A DNA stretch of 64,000 bases from Hanleya hanleyi. Taxonomy: Eukaryota > Mollusca > Polyplacophora > Lepidopleurida > Hanleyidae. The translations under genes were made by a program, and so were the position numbers. Below, piece by piece: positions 39,206 through 51,900 of the stretch (position 1 is the stretch's first letter; every line of letters starts with the position of its first letter). The stretch lies in NCBI GenBank assembly GCA_036873755.1, contig JAVTVY010033732.1, positions 80,455 to 144,454 on the forward strand. Direction: 5' to 3'. Under the pieces are notes generated by a model, which did no database searches, had not been told where the DNA came from, and saw only the letters and a list, made by a program, of their open reading frames with translations.

Positions 39206-40512
39206 CACACAGTTACCTCTTCTTGCCTTGCCAAACCCAGCCGATGATTTGGTTCGTTAGCTTAATTCGATTTTATTTGGGTTTATATGGAACAGAGGAA
39301 ATGATACAATATAAAGAGACATTTGAACAAAGGCCTACAAACAAGGGGGGTTTGAAGATGGTGAATATCAAATATTATATACGTAGTCTAAAAATTACAT
39401 GGATCAAACGCCTTCCATTCCCGAGTAAAAAATGGCAAAATATAATAAACAGTAAGTTGGGAGAAATGCTCGACGTACGGAGCATGGGTGCGGAAAATTT
39501 GAGATGGTTATCGAAAACATTTCAAACCCTTTTTGGAAAGATACATTCTTAGCATGGAAGCAAATGTGTTCCAAACTTATTCCCGAATCTATTGCAGATA
39601 TTTTGGACGAACCCTTATGTCTCAATAGCAGATTATTTAACACAATCAATTTTTATTATGGACTGTGAGAAAATGGTATTAAACATGTACGCGAACGTGT
39701 CAATTTTCAGGGGAATTTTTCGATTTTGCGGATCTAAAAAGAAGATATTGCATAAAACGGACATTAAAGATTATATACGGTTATCAAATATAATCCCCGA
39801 GCAATGGAAAAATACATTGGCTAATAACTTTTCAACTACGAACATATATTTACCGGTTCTAGGCATCGAACAAAGGTTACTGATAAGGCAGGAAAGAGGT
39901 GGTAGAATTTTTTATGATGTACTAAATAATGCAAATGATACAGTTGGGTTCAAATGCAGCGAAAAATGGAACGATATTCTGAAACCGTGTCCCGATATTG
40001 ATTGAAGAAAAATATATACAAAAATTTTTAAAACCACCCCGGAAAGAAAACTTCTTAATTTTCAATATAAAACTCTACACAGAATTTTATGTACAAATTC
40101 CTTCATGTATAACATCGGAAAACGAAATGACAATCTTTTTTCTTACTGCAATATAGAAAAAGAAAGTATAGAACTTCTTCCTATATATTTATTTGATAAG
40201 TTTCAAGATCAATATAAAATCGAAAAGTTTATCGCAAATACTACATTTACGACGGATTTTTTTTTTTTTAAATGGCATATAATGGAAAACTACTTAGAGC
40301 TTAACGCACTCAGCTTGGGTAACAACTGGTTTGCTGAGTTACCTGAAACATGTGGCGCTTCCGTTCAAAATTGTGCGCGTGCAATAGCAAGTGATATTTT
40401 TTCAAGTGAGTACATAGATTATGTATGTAAATTAAATCGGTATGTATTTACTGTTAAATATGGTATATGTATAACTGTGCATGTTGTAACGGAATTGGAA
40501 AAAGATAAATAA
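39206..40512 (+). mobile_element. 5'-truncated L1/Tx1-type LINE fragment within the satellite
   Basis: The plus strand reads, across several frameshifts, the region after the catalytic core of an L1-like reverse transcriptase: LPLLALPNPADDLVR, FGFIWNRGNDTI, KQGGLKMVNIKYYIRSLKIT, WIKRLPFPSKKW, NPFWKDTFLAWKQMC. A late segment LLNFQYKTLHRILCTNSFMY is from the end of ORF2. The 3' end has AATAAA at about 40,508. Satellite monomer with AAGTTATC lies on both sides, which could be the target duplication but is also part of each monomer. Dead copy. Confidence 0.8.
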
Positions 40513-43500
40513 AAGTTATCGAACTGATGTGTGAAAATGTACATTACAGCAGTACGAGGAGATGACATTACAGCATTAAGTCATCAAACTGATGTATGGA
40601 CATTTATATTACATCAGTAAGGTATCGCATCGAAGACGTACATTACAGCAGTAAGTTATCGCACTGATGTATGAAGATGTACATTACAGCGGTAAGTTGT
40701 CGCATGGCTGAAAGCAGACATTACAGCAGTGAGTTATCACACTGATGCATGAAGATGTACATTACAACAGTAAGTTGTCGCTGTCATGAGAGGAGATAGA
40801 CATTACAGTGCATTAAGTCATCGAACTGATGTATGGAGATTTATATTACATCAGTAAGTTATCGCATTGAAGATGAACATTACAGCAGTAAGTTATCGCA
40901 CTGATGTATGAAGATGTACATTACAGCGGTAAGTTGTCGCATGGCTGAAAGCAGACATTACAGCAGTGAGTTATCACACTGATGCATGAAGATGTACATT
41001 ACAACAGTAAATTGTCGCTGTCATGAGAGGAGATAGACATTACAGTGCATTAAGTCATCGAACTGATGTATGGAGATTTATATTACATCAGTAAGGTATC
41101 GCATCGAAGACGTACATTACAGCAGTAAGTTATCGCACTGATGTATGAAGATGTACATTACAGCGGTAAGTTGTCGCATGGCTGAAAGCAGACATTACAG
41201 CAGTGAGTTATCGCACTGATGCATGAAGATGTACATTACAACAGTAAGTTGTCGCTGTCATGAGAGGAGATAGACATTACAGTGCATTAAGTCATCGAAC
41301 TGATGTATGGAGATATATATTACATCAGTAAGTTATCGCATTGAAGATGAACATTACAGCAGTAAGTTGTCGCACCGATGTATGAATATGTACATTACAA
41401 CAGTAAGATGTCGCATTGATGAAAAGAGATAGACATTACAGCACTAAGTTATCGCACTGATGTATGGAAATGTGCATTGCAGCCGTAAGTTATCGCGTTG
41501 AGATATCAAGATGTACATCAAGAAATTAAGATGAACCCGAAACATATCATTTCTGTGTATGAAAGTGTGCTTTACAGCAGTACGATGTCGCAGTGATGTA
41601 TGATGATGTACATTACAGTAGTACGATGTCGCAGTGATGTATGATGATGTACATTACAGCAGTACGATGTCGCAGTGATGTATGATGATGTACATTATAG
41701 CAGTACGATGTCGCAGTGATGTATGATGATGTACATTACAGCAGTACGATGTCGCAGTGATGTATGATGATGTACATTACAGCAGTACGATGTCGCAGTG
41801 ATGTATGATGATGTACATTACAGCAGTACGATGTCGCAGTGATGTATGATGTACATTACAGCAGTACGATGTCGCAGTGATGTATGATGATGTACATTAC
41901 AGCAGTACGAAATCGCAGTGATGTATGATGATGTACATTACAGCAGTACGATGTCGCAGTGATGTATGATGATGTACATTACAGCAGTACGATGTCACAG
42001 TGATGTATGATGATGTACATTACAGCAGTACGATGTCGCAGTGATGTATGATGATGTACATTACAGCAGTAAGATATCGCTGATGTATGGAAATGTACAT
42101 CACAGCAGTAAGCTGTCGAACTGATGTATGAAGATATACATTACAGCAGTAAGTTGTCGCATCGATGAAAAGAGGGAGGGAAGGAGGGAATTTGGCTTAA
42201 TGTCACACTCAAGTTTGTTTCACTCATATTCGATGAAAAGAGATAGACATTACAGCGCATTAAGTCATCGAACTGAGTATGAGTCATGAGTATGTTATCG
42301 CATTGAAGATGTACATTATAGCAACAAGTTATCACACTGATGTATGAAGATGTACATTACAGCAGTAAGTTTTCGCATTGATGAAAGCAGACATTACAGC
42401 AGTGAGTTATCGGACTGATGCATGAAGATTTACATTACAGTAGTGAGTTTTCGCTGTCATGAGAGGAGATAGACATTTACAGCACATTAAGTCATGGAAC
42501 TGATGTATGGAGATTTATATTACATCAGTAAGTTATCGCATTGAAGATGTACATCACAACAGTAAGTCATCAAACTGATATATGATGATGTACATTGCAG
42601 CCGTAAGTTATGGCGTTAAGGTATCAAGATGCACACTAAGGAATTAAGATGAATGCGAAACATTTCATTGTTCTGTGTATGAAAGTGTACATTACAGCAG
42701 TAAGATATTACAGTGATGTATGGAGTTGCACATTACAGCAGTAAGTTACCACAGTGATGTATGGAGATGTACATTACAGCAGTAAGTTAGCACAGTGATG
42801 TATGGAGATGTACATTACAGCAGTAATTTAGCACAGTGATGTATGGAGATGTACATTACAGCAGTAAGTTAGCACACTGATGTATGGAGATGTACAGTAC
42901 AGCAGTAAGTTAGCACAATGATGTATGGAGATGTACATTACAGCAGTAAGTTAGCACAGTGATGTATGGAGATGCACATTACAGCAGTAAGTTAGCACAG
43001 TGATGTATGGAGATGTACATTACAGCAGTAAGTTAGCACAGTGATGTATGGAGATGTACATTACAGCAGTAATTTAGCACAGTGATGTATGGAGATGTAC
43101 ATTACAGCAGTAAGTTAGCACACTGATGTATGGAGATGTACAGTACAGCAGTAAGTTATCACAGTGATGTATGGAGATGTACATTACAGCAGTAAGTTAT
43201 CACAGTGATGTATGGAGATGTACATTACAGCAGTAAGTTAGCACAGTGATGTATGGAGATGCACATTACAGCAGTAAGTTAGCACAGTGATGTATGGAGA
43301 TGTACATTACAGCAGTAAGTTAGCACAGTGATGTATGGAGATGTACATTACAGCAGTAATTTAGCACAGTGATGTATGGAGATGTACATTACAGCAGTAA
43401 GTTAGCACACTGATGTATGGAGATGTACAGTACAGCAGTAAGTTATCACAGTGATGTATGGAGATGTACATTACAGCAGTAAGTTATCACAGTGATGTAT

Positions 43501-45800
43501 GGAGATGTACATTACAGCAGTAAGATATTACAGTGATATATGGAGATGCACATTACAGCAGTAAGTTACCACAGTGATGTATGGAGATGTACATTACAGC
43601 AGTAAGTTATCACAGTGATGTATTGAGATGTACAGTACAGCAGTAAGTTATCACAGTGATGTATGGAGATGTACATTACAGCAGTAAGATATTACAGTGA
43701 TATATGGAGATGCACATTACAGCAGTAAGTTATCGAACTGATGTGTGGGGATGTATATTACAGCAGCAAGTTATAGCATTGATACATGAAGATATACATT
43801 ACAACAGTAAGTTATCACAGTGATGTATGGAGATGTACATTACAGCAGTAAGTTACCACAGTGATGTATTGAGATGTACAGTACAGCAGTAAGTTATCAC
43901 AGTGATGTATGGAGATGTACAGTACAGCAGTAAGATATTACAGTGATGTATGGAGATGCACATTACAGCAGTAAGTTACCACAGTGATGTATGGAGATGT
44001 ACATTACAGCAGTAAGATATTACAGTGATGTATGGAGACGCACAGTACAGCAGTAAGTTACCACAGTGATGTATGGAGATGTACAGTACAGCAGTAAGAT
44101 ATTACAGTGATGTATGGAGATGTACATTACAGCAGTAAGATATTACAGTGATGTATGGAGATGTACATTACAGCAGTAAGATATTACAGTGATGTATGGC
44201 AATGTACATTACAGCAGTAAGATATTACAGTGATATATGGAGATGCACATTACAGCAGTAAGATATTACAGTGATGTATGGAGATGCACAGTACAGCAGT
44301 TAGTTACCACAGTGATGTATGGAGATGTACATTACAGCAGTAAGATATTACAGTGATGTATGGAGATGTACATTACAGCAGTAAGATATTACAGTGATGT
44401 ATGGAGATGTACAGTACAGCAGTAAGTTATCACAGTGATGTATGGAGATGTACAGTACAGCAGTAAGTTATCACAGTGATGTATGGAGATGTACATTACA
44501 GCAGTAAGTTACCACAGTGATGTATTGAGATGTACAGTACAGCAGTAAGTTATCACAGTGATGTATGGAGATGTACAGTACAGCAGTAAGATATTACAGT
44601 GATGTATGGAGATGCACATTACAGCAGTAAGTTACCACAGTGATGTATGGAGATGTACATTACAGCAGTAAGATATTACAGTGATGTATGGAGACGCACA
44701 GTACAGCAGTAAGTTACCACAGTGATGTATGGAGATGTACAGTACAGCAGTAAGATATTACAGTGATGTATGGAGATGTACATTACAGCAGTAAGATATT
44801 ACAGTGATGTATGGAGATGTACATTACAGCAGTAAGATATTACAGTGATGTATGGCAATGTACATTACAGCAGTAAGATATTACAGTGATATATGGAGAT
44901 GCACATTACAGCAGTAAGATATTACAGTGATGTATGGAGATGCACAGTACAGCAGTTAGTTACCACAGTGATGTATGGAGATGTACATTACAGCAGTAAG
45001 ATATTACAGTGATATATGGAGATGCACATTACAGCAGTAAGATATTACAGTGATGTATGGAGATGCACAGTACAGCAGTTAGTTACCACAAGTGATGTAT
45101 GGAGATGTACATTACAGCAGTAAGATATTACAGTGATGTATGGAGATGTACATTACAGCAGTAAGATATTACAGTGATGTATGGAGATGTACAGTACAGC
45201 AGTAAGTTATCACAGTGATGTATGGAGATGTACATTACAGCAGTAAGATATTACAGTGATGTATGGAGATGTACATTACAGCAGTAAGATATTACAGTGA
45301 TATATGGAGATGCACATTACAGCAGTAAGTTACCACAGTGATGTATGGAGATGTGCATTACAGCAGTAAGTTACCACAGTGATGTATTGAGATGTACAGT
45401 ACAGCAGTAAGTTATCACAGTGATGTATGGAGATGTACATTACAGCAGTAAGATATTACAGTGATATATGGAGATGCACATTACAGCAGTAAGTTACCAC
45501 AGTGATGTATGGAGATGTACATTACAGCAGTAAGATATCACAGTGATATATGGAGATGCACATTACAGCAGTAAGTTATAGAACTGATGTATGGAGATGT
45601 ACATTACAGCAGCAAGTTACCACAGTGATGTATTGAGATGTACAGTACAGCAGTAAGTTATCACAGTGATGTATGGAGATGTATATTACAGCAGTAAGTT
45701 ATAGAACTGATGTGTGGGGATGTATATTACAGCAGCAAGTTATAGCATTGATACATGGAGATATACATTACAACAGTAAGTTGTCGCACCGATGTATAAA
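40513..45800. repeat. Satellite array, 41-bp monomer, right part
   Basis: Several homogenised zones are visible. About 40,600-41,400 is a higher-order repeat of about 235 bp with units GCATGGCTGAAAGCAGACAT and GCTGTCATGAGAGGAGATAG, about three copies. About 41,575-42,070 consists of GCAGTACGATGTCGCAGTGA monomers. About 42,690-45,780 has monomers alternating TTAGCACAG, TTATCACAG, TTACCACAG and ATATTACAG, with multi-unit blocks repeated. Confidence 0.95.
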
Positions 45801-47050
45801 GATGTAGATGCACAATTTCTTTCAATCAAATGATAACATCAACATTTCTTCTCAAAGCATTTTAGGACGACCAAGGACGTCATAATTTGATATTATTTTA
45901 AAATATCCAACTTTAACCAGGTGAGTGAGTAGAAGGGTTTAACGTAGTTTTCAACCTTGTTTCAGTCATATCACGACGGTGCCCACATGTGCCAGAACAC
46001 GAGAATGCTATGTTTATACCTCATTAATTATGGGACATGTGATACGAGGCATTGATAATGATCGTGATTATGAGAGCCTACTATTCCAATAATTGTTGGT
46101 CAAAAGTGAGATTCTGTGTACCAAAAATGGACGGTTCAGAAATATATTTACAATTCAAGTGTACATGTACCTATTCAAATGTGGATCAGTTTTGCATACC
46201 TGCATTATATATGTGTGAAACTTCTACTCGCTATCATTTGTTTTTGGCTCATCCCGTTAGATGATTATCAGATTCGAGTTTTTTTCTTGTACCTGCATGT
46301 GGGTCTGTGATGATGTCCTTTATTATAGGACTAGTAAAATGGTAGGTATCGTAATTTCATATAATAATCTGTATATTTTGTTAGCGTGAGAAGTTCTCTA
46401 TGCCATGGATCTATCCAGAATGCATAAACGAATTTATCTGTCTTCGCTTGAAGAGTACGCTTTATTGAAACTCTCGACGGCGTCTTCTTGCTGTTGGTGA
46501 ACGGACTCTGAGTCAAGGCTGGGTGGACATTTACTTATTGGCTGTGCATATATCCGATCTGAGCACGTGCTCCACAGGATTACGCTCGGTGGCGTGGCGT
46601 TGGTTTACCCGTGCTGTTGGTGTGTCCTCGTCCCCTTGAAGCACATTGTGTGGTTGATTGAGTTCATCCCGTCATCGAGAGGAAATATACTTTCTCACCA
46701 AATGTATAAACAGCATCTATATCAGGACATAATACCTCGTTACTGCTTTTAAATGTGGGTGCTGACTGTCACTGTGAAAGACTATCTAAAAAGGCAAAAC
46801 TGTACGGCCTACATGTATGTTACATTTTGGTGGTACATCATATGAATGAATCACTGGCTACTTGCTGTGGTTGGGCATTTGTGGCGGTGAATTTAGGGAA
46901 AAAAGACTATGCTAATTCGAGTATGTGAATCAGTATAAAGTTGGGCTATAATGTATGCATACTTGAAGATCCTATTTTAGAAGACTGATATATGGTAAAA
47001 GAAATGGAAAAAAAGATTTTAAAAAGACGAATGACAGGTCAGACGTGAAA
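45801..47050. other. Intron 1 end, no gene recognised
   Basis: Contains a second SINE-like head at about 45,920-45,990 (GTGAGTGAG, TTTAACGTAG, TTTCAGTCATATCACGACGG). Frames at 46,052-46,752 show no family motif and no splice-site pairing. Confidence 0.45.
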
Positions 47051-47155
47051 TACAAGCATCTAGCCCGTCATCCAATATTCAGCCGTCGTCCATTAAAGAA
47101 TTTCCATAACCCAAAGACCTAATTCATATAATAACATTTAGCACCAAATTAAAAG
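47051..47155. repeat. Dispersed repeat family A, copy 4
   Basis: ACAAGCATCTAGCCCGTCAT, core ATATTCAGCCGTCGTCCA, AAAGAATTTCC and TTAGCACCAAATTA. The same 5' edge as copy 3. Located about 180 bp before SLC5 exon 2. Confidence 0.75.
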
Positions 47156-47337
47156 GATAATAACCTGTCAGTTTCATCAACTGTCAATAATTTTTAATAT
47201 TTGGCTCGGACAGACGGACATACAGATGACATGGGCCATAACAGAACTCTTAAGCCCGTTGGGCTGAGGCCTAAAAATTATCGTTCACCAATAGTGGTAC
47301 TGTCAATTGGTGATTTCTTCATTCACCTTAATTTCAG

Positions 47338-47415
47338 GCGACCTTTAGACCAAATCGTGACACTGGTAGCTCAGAGGGATACTTCCTGGCAGGAAAGAAT
47401 ATGTCATGGTTTCCA
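47338..47415 (+). CDS. SLC5-family cotransporter, exon 2
   Basis: 78 bp between TTTCAG and the donor CCA|GTGAGT, phase 0 on both sides. It encodes 26 residues including SSEGYFLAGKNMSWFP, the highly conserved 'YFLAGR.M.W.P' loop between helices 1 and 2 of SLC5 proteins. It is too short to appear as an ORF and was found by looking for the missing block between exons 1 and 3. Lys replaces the usual Arg after Gly. Confidence 0.85.
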
Positions 47416-47730
47416 GTGAGTTGAAATCTTATATACATCATATGCATCTGAAAGCAGTGAATTAATGATACCTGGAAATTATTGTGCCATTCTGTTCTCA
47501 ATTCTGCAGAAAGCTAATATTTCTAATATACCGGGTAAATTGACAATCAATAACATGACGATTATACCTGGAACTATTGCGTAGGTTGATTTCTTCAATA
47601 TCAACGAAGTAGATATTTTCTAACACTTCCCAGCTTAGAATGCTTACTGTCCTGAAATGAAACGGATCAGGCGTGAAGGTGGATCATCGTGAAGTATGAC
47701 ATTTCGAGTGTTTTCCTTCTGTTTAATTAG

Positions 47731-47835
47731 GTTGGAGCGTCCTTATTTGCGACTAACTGTGGAGCCCATATGTTTGTCGGGATAGCTGGCTCGGGGGCAG
47801 CCCTCGGGTTGAGTGTAGCAGTTTTTGAATTACAT
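47731..47835 (+). CDS. SLC5-family cotransporter, exon 3
   Basis: 105 bp, acceptor AATTAG and donor CAT|GTAAGT, phase 0. It encodes VGASLFATNCGAHMFVGIAG, then SGAALGLSVAVFELH, the second helix region of SLC5. The common family form is SNIGSGHF or SNIGSEHF. Here the sequence is TNCGAHMF, so the position of the sugar-contacting His of SGLT1 is Met, with a His one place earlier. Substrate may therefore differ from glucose; this is inference. Confidence 0.85.
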
Positions 47836-49172
47836 GTAAGTAACACCAGAGCTCATTGTACACGTGTTATAGAGAGAATTTTTGTAAACATGTCAATCTT
47901 ACTGAGTCAAGCCCAAATTGTATCTCTTCTTCGCCGGTTCTATTAGAACAGTTCAACATAGAGGAATGAAACAGACACTAAAACGACGCGAAGTACGCCA
48001 ACATAGATTTGAATACAGTCAGTTTGAATTCCGATGAATGACAAGCATTGACTTGCTTATTCTATATTTCCGTTTATTTTAAAACCATCTTCAGGAATGA
48101 TGAGTTAGTGTACAATATGGATTGATTTGAATGCAGGTCTGTGCAATCATTGATGACGGCTACCATTCCGACTATCGATTCTTACAGGCATACTTCACCG
48201 TTGCGTAAATATTCGCCGTGCCGTGTAGTCTTATACATTCCATACACGCGTCAGATGCAATATTCAGTAGCAAGCCGTCGTTTATGTATTCTTGCATTGT
48301 GGTGGAAATATCTTATTCAGCGAACAGCATTAGCACCAATGTCCAAGCAGGCATGAACTAAAAATAAACATACGTTCACGCTTAAAACTAAAGTGCTGAA
48401 ACTCACTCGTAAGGTGTTGAAATAACCCTTCAAGTGTGTCCATAGGGACAACACTTGAAGAGCAGTCCCTGTGGACACACTTAAAGGGTTATTTCAACAC
48501 TTTACGAGTAAGTTTCAGCACTTTCGTTTTAAGCGTGTTGTTTGCGAGACAAAAGCTGTCTGCTATTTCAGTAGTTTCGAATCAGCCACCTATCCGTATA
48601 TACCCATTTGCTGCACCAACAATGCTGAACAGAATGGTATTATAGATATAAGCTATAAAAAGGACCAGAAGAATTATGATGTAGCAGAACACGGAAGATC
48701 TATACTCTATTATGAAATTGGACATGGGCCATTGCTACAAAACTGTGGAGTGGAACCTAAGGCATCATGAAATTAATGTCGTTCAGTCCGTCTCGCTGGT
48801 CAGTATTCTTGAATATAAATAAAGTTACAAGGTGTGTTTAGAGTATAATATATCTCTGTCATGCTAAGTCATCTGATATAACTGAATATAATGAGCAAAT
48901 ACGGTAATTCATCTTGGCGTCGTGGCGCATAAATTTGTTTCAAAGCGCATATGGATCAGCGATAACTGGATGGTTATTTAAATAAATGATCAACTTGAAC
49001 TATTCTTTAACATTCCGTTAAATTAATGGTGATATTGGGTAACCAGAAATAATCTTCAGTTTCTAATGTCGATTACCCTTCTGCATTCTGTCAAACTTAA
49101 CACTTTGAATATGTATTCTAATTAACATATATTCCTGTACACATCAATTTGACAAGAGCGTCTCTCTTTCAG
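47836..49172 (+). other. SLC5 intron 3
   Basis: Holds a divergent family A-like copy at about 48,249-48,345 and a foldback at 48,377-48,537. No other structure noted. Confidence 0.6.
48377..48537. mobile_element. Foldback element, 73-bp arms
   Basis: Arms 48,377-48,449 and 48,465-48,537 are reverse complements with 5 mismatches in 73, separated by a 15-bp loop. The ends are CACGCTTAAAAC and GTTTTAAGCGTG. No coding capacity; a very stable hairpin would form in the pre-mRNA. Confidence 0.85.
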
Positions 49173-49232
49173 GCGGTGTACCTATTAATATTTCTAGGAT
49201 GGGTCTGTAATCCTATATATGCAGCTTGTGGG
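49173..49232 (+). CDS. SLC5-family cotransporter, exon 4
   Basis: 60 bp, acceptor CTTTCAG and donor GGG|GTAAGT, phase 0. It encodes AVYLLIFLGWVCNPIYAACG, matching the third helix with the conserved 'lGW.F.PiY...G' block. Confidence 0.85.
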
Positions 49233-49774
49233 GTAAGTAATACCACTAGTAATATCTGCTTTGGTCGGATTTTGGTTGGCTTCAATTATGGGTTGAAAAA
49301 AAATATCCACGTATGAAAACAATGTGATACTACAGTAGATGTGTATGATGGTATGCTGTTATAGACCTGTGATTTGTCGAGTTGTTACTTTCCTAAATGG
49401 TTTCCTGGTTACCGAAAATTGTAGTATTATTAAGACAAACCTTGTTATGCTTTATCAAAATGCAAATCTACTCTGAAGTTTCTGGTGTTCTCCAATAAAG
49501 CACATACCCAATTCAATCAATATGTATAGTGGACGTATTTTGGCCACCATATAGAAACTGCAATACCAGGAATGAAGTGCTATGGCAACTGCCACTTCTG
49601 CAAACTGAAAATACCAATGTAACTAAAGAGATGGATTCAAAGCCTATAATTCTTTACTATTTTGGATAAGACTGGGTTATTTTGCCAAGTAAGACACCAA
49701 CATTGATATGAATAATCAGTTTTCGCTATCTCGAGAGAGGATTAAGAACAGATTTGTTGCCTCCATTTTGACAG

Positions 49775-49879
49775 GCGTTTACTGTACCACAATATGTTCG
49801 ACGACGGTTCAGAAGCCGAAGATTACAAGCTACACTGGCGACAGTCTTTATTGGAACTTATATCTCTAACATGATAGCG
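49775..49879 (+). CDS. SLC5-family cotransporter, exon 5
   Basis: 105 bp, acceptor TTGACAG and donor GCG|GTAAGG, phase 0. It encodes AFTVPQYVRRRFRSRRLQAT and a following hydrophobic stretch. Family members have 'TMPEYL.kRFGG.riq', so the Met-Pro-Glu is Val-Pro-Gln here and the Gly-Gly is Arg-Ser. The donor is the first of five tandem copies. Confidence 0.85.
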
Positions 49880-50080
49880 GTAAGGGTTATCGTGCAAATA
49901 AGAAATGGATAACATAATAGCGGTAAGGGTTATCGTGCAAATAAGAAATGGATAACATAATAGCGATAAGGGTTATCGTGCAAATAAGAAATGGATAACA
50001 TAATAGCGGTAAGGGTTATCGTGCAAATAAGAAATGGATAACATAATAGCGGTAAGGGTTATCGTGCAAATAAGAAATGG
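49866..50080. repeat. 43-bp tandem repeat carrying the exon 5 splice donor, five copies
   Basis: The unit runs from the last exon bases ACATGATAGCG through GGTAAGGGTTATCGTGCAAA to TAAGAAATG. GT donors lie at 49,880, 49,923, 50,009 and 50,052. The third copy has GATAAG at about 49,966 and has lost its GT. Confidence 0.95.
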
Positions 50081-51500
50081 AGACAAATGTGACTTTAGAC
50101 ATGTGGATTGGTGGTCCAACATTAAGGATGGATATGAAAGCAATCTTAAAAACAACCACGTCTCCAGCTCACCCCACCCATGCCCATCCAGTATACTTTG
50201 TCGATCATCTCGAATTAGTAGTATTATTATAATCGTTCCATTTTATAGCTCCATTGAGTGGTACGATCTTGGAAGAAAGGGCCAAATCTACCTATGAGCT
50301 AGATGATGATCATCATTTGACGTCAGCAGCTTGAAGAAGTGTATTACGTGGTGAAAACGTCCTTTCTCTCTTTATAAATATACATATCATATAGGCCACA
50401 GTCTAACGCTTCTACAACATGAATAATCCCAGGTATAATCAGCATATTCTACAACGCCTATACAACAGGAAACAGATTAAAGTATTAATGGTCAGTATAA
50501 TACAGGCTATGCGTATGGAATGCATTCACAGCTTCCAAATGACGTACGGTGCCCTTGATCAACATAAAATTTGCAAGATATATCCGATCAGCTATATATA
50601 TCGCATCTTAATGTCCAGTAGTTCTAGAGTTAAGAACGGGTGATGTATATCACAGTGTGTGGTGAAATGCTTTGACCCCTTTGTATGGAAAATCCTATCC
50701 TCAAAAATCCGATCGTACAATGTCAGTAATATCATAAATAATCGACAGGAAAACTGATACTGAAGATTTAAATATATAGAAGAAAGATGTGTATACATAC
50801 ATTTGGCAATAATTTGGTAGATTAATCTGTCTTAGTCTTATTATCTCTCTCAATCCTATTCAGGCGAGGAATTCCAATATACTGAACTTTTTTTAACCGT
50901 CTTTATCATTCAAATAATACAATTTTTTATGTATTATGAATTGGGATATATTCAGGAGTCGAATATCATATTCAAACCAACCGTACAAGTAGGTTTTCTG
51001 TATTTCATATGCTAATTCACACCTTGGCCAACCACTCAGATTGTTTATTCCATGTACGGTAGCTGCGCTTCATTCTGGACACGAATAACATGAGCGATTC
51101 ATATCTTTAGTTCTGAGCGGCGTAACACCTAGTGCCAAGTAGGCACTAAAACATCTGCTTATATCTGTGAACTGGTTCCGTCCCCGGTTGCATGGTTATC
51201 CCCAAAATTGTTTCATAGACAGTGTCCGTCTCCATACTTTTAAATCCAGATGTTCCCTTGGCAGAGACTTGATTCCCAATGCATATCAGATCTAGCATTT
51301 ATTTGGCTTTTAGTTCACTCAAATTCCTATACACAGCAAGCCAATGTAATATAATAACACTGTATGCATAGTATATTGTTATAAAGATTGGTCTTTCGTC
51401 CAGGTATAAACTAATAATAGGTCGGTGCCGCAATGGCAGTCAAAATACAATTTATATATCCAGATGACCAGGTTTACTTGTTCTTATTATGCTAACTATA

Positions 51501-51600
51501 CGCGTCAGATCTGACATTCAGTATTCAGCCGTCGTCCACAAAAGAATTTCCAAGCCAATAATAGAAAGACCTTTCGACGCTTAGCACCGATTCCAAACAG
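51501..51600. repeat. Dispersed repeat family A, copy 5
   Basis: GTCAGATCTGACATTCAGT, core TATTCAGCCGTCGTCCA, AAAGAATTTCC and CTTAGCACCGATTCCAAA. Its 5' edge resembles copy 2. Confidence 0.75.
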
Positions 51601-51804
51601 TGTGTTTCTTCCCAGAGAGCAGCGGTCAACTTACAGTTTTATTGATAATTGCAAGATGTTATGAAGCGCTATTCATAAAATCCTTATCATCGACAAGTGA
51701 TCTTTACTTCAAATGTATTTCCAAGTTGTTCAAGATGAACTAAGCCATTTGTGCCACAGAAGAGTTTTACGAATAACAATGTATATGCAACTCCGAAGAA
51801 CGAT

Positions 51805-51900
51805 ATCATGGTTATAATGATCTATATATCATGGTTATAGTGATCTATATATCATGGTTATAATGATCTATATATCATGGTTATAGTGATCTATATTTCA
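51805..51900. repeat. Tandem repeat, 23-bp unit, four copies
   Basis: ATCATGGTTATA(A/G)TGATC followed by TATAT, four times; the A/G position alternates between neighbouring copies, implying a two-unit duplication step. Confidence 0.9.

Larger units (their letters stand above)
28185..47337 (+). other. SLC5 intron 1, 19,153 bp, mostly satellite DNA
   Basis: Bounded by the donor GTGAGT and the acceptor TTTCAG. It holds a 1-kb foldback element, a 6.9-kb 36-bp satellite, a 41-bp satellite of about 6.7 kb in two parts, a LINE fragment, SINE-like fragments and one family A repeat. About 14 kb of 19 kb is tandem repeat. Confidence 0.75.

Noticed and set aside
37745..45800. CRISPR-like regular repeats
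   Set aside because: Monomers are head-to-tail without unique spacers and the context is an animal intron; this is satellite DNA.
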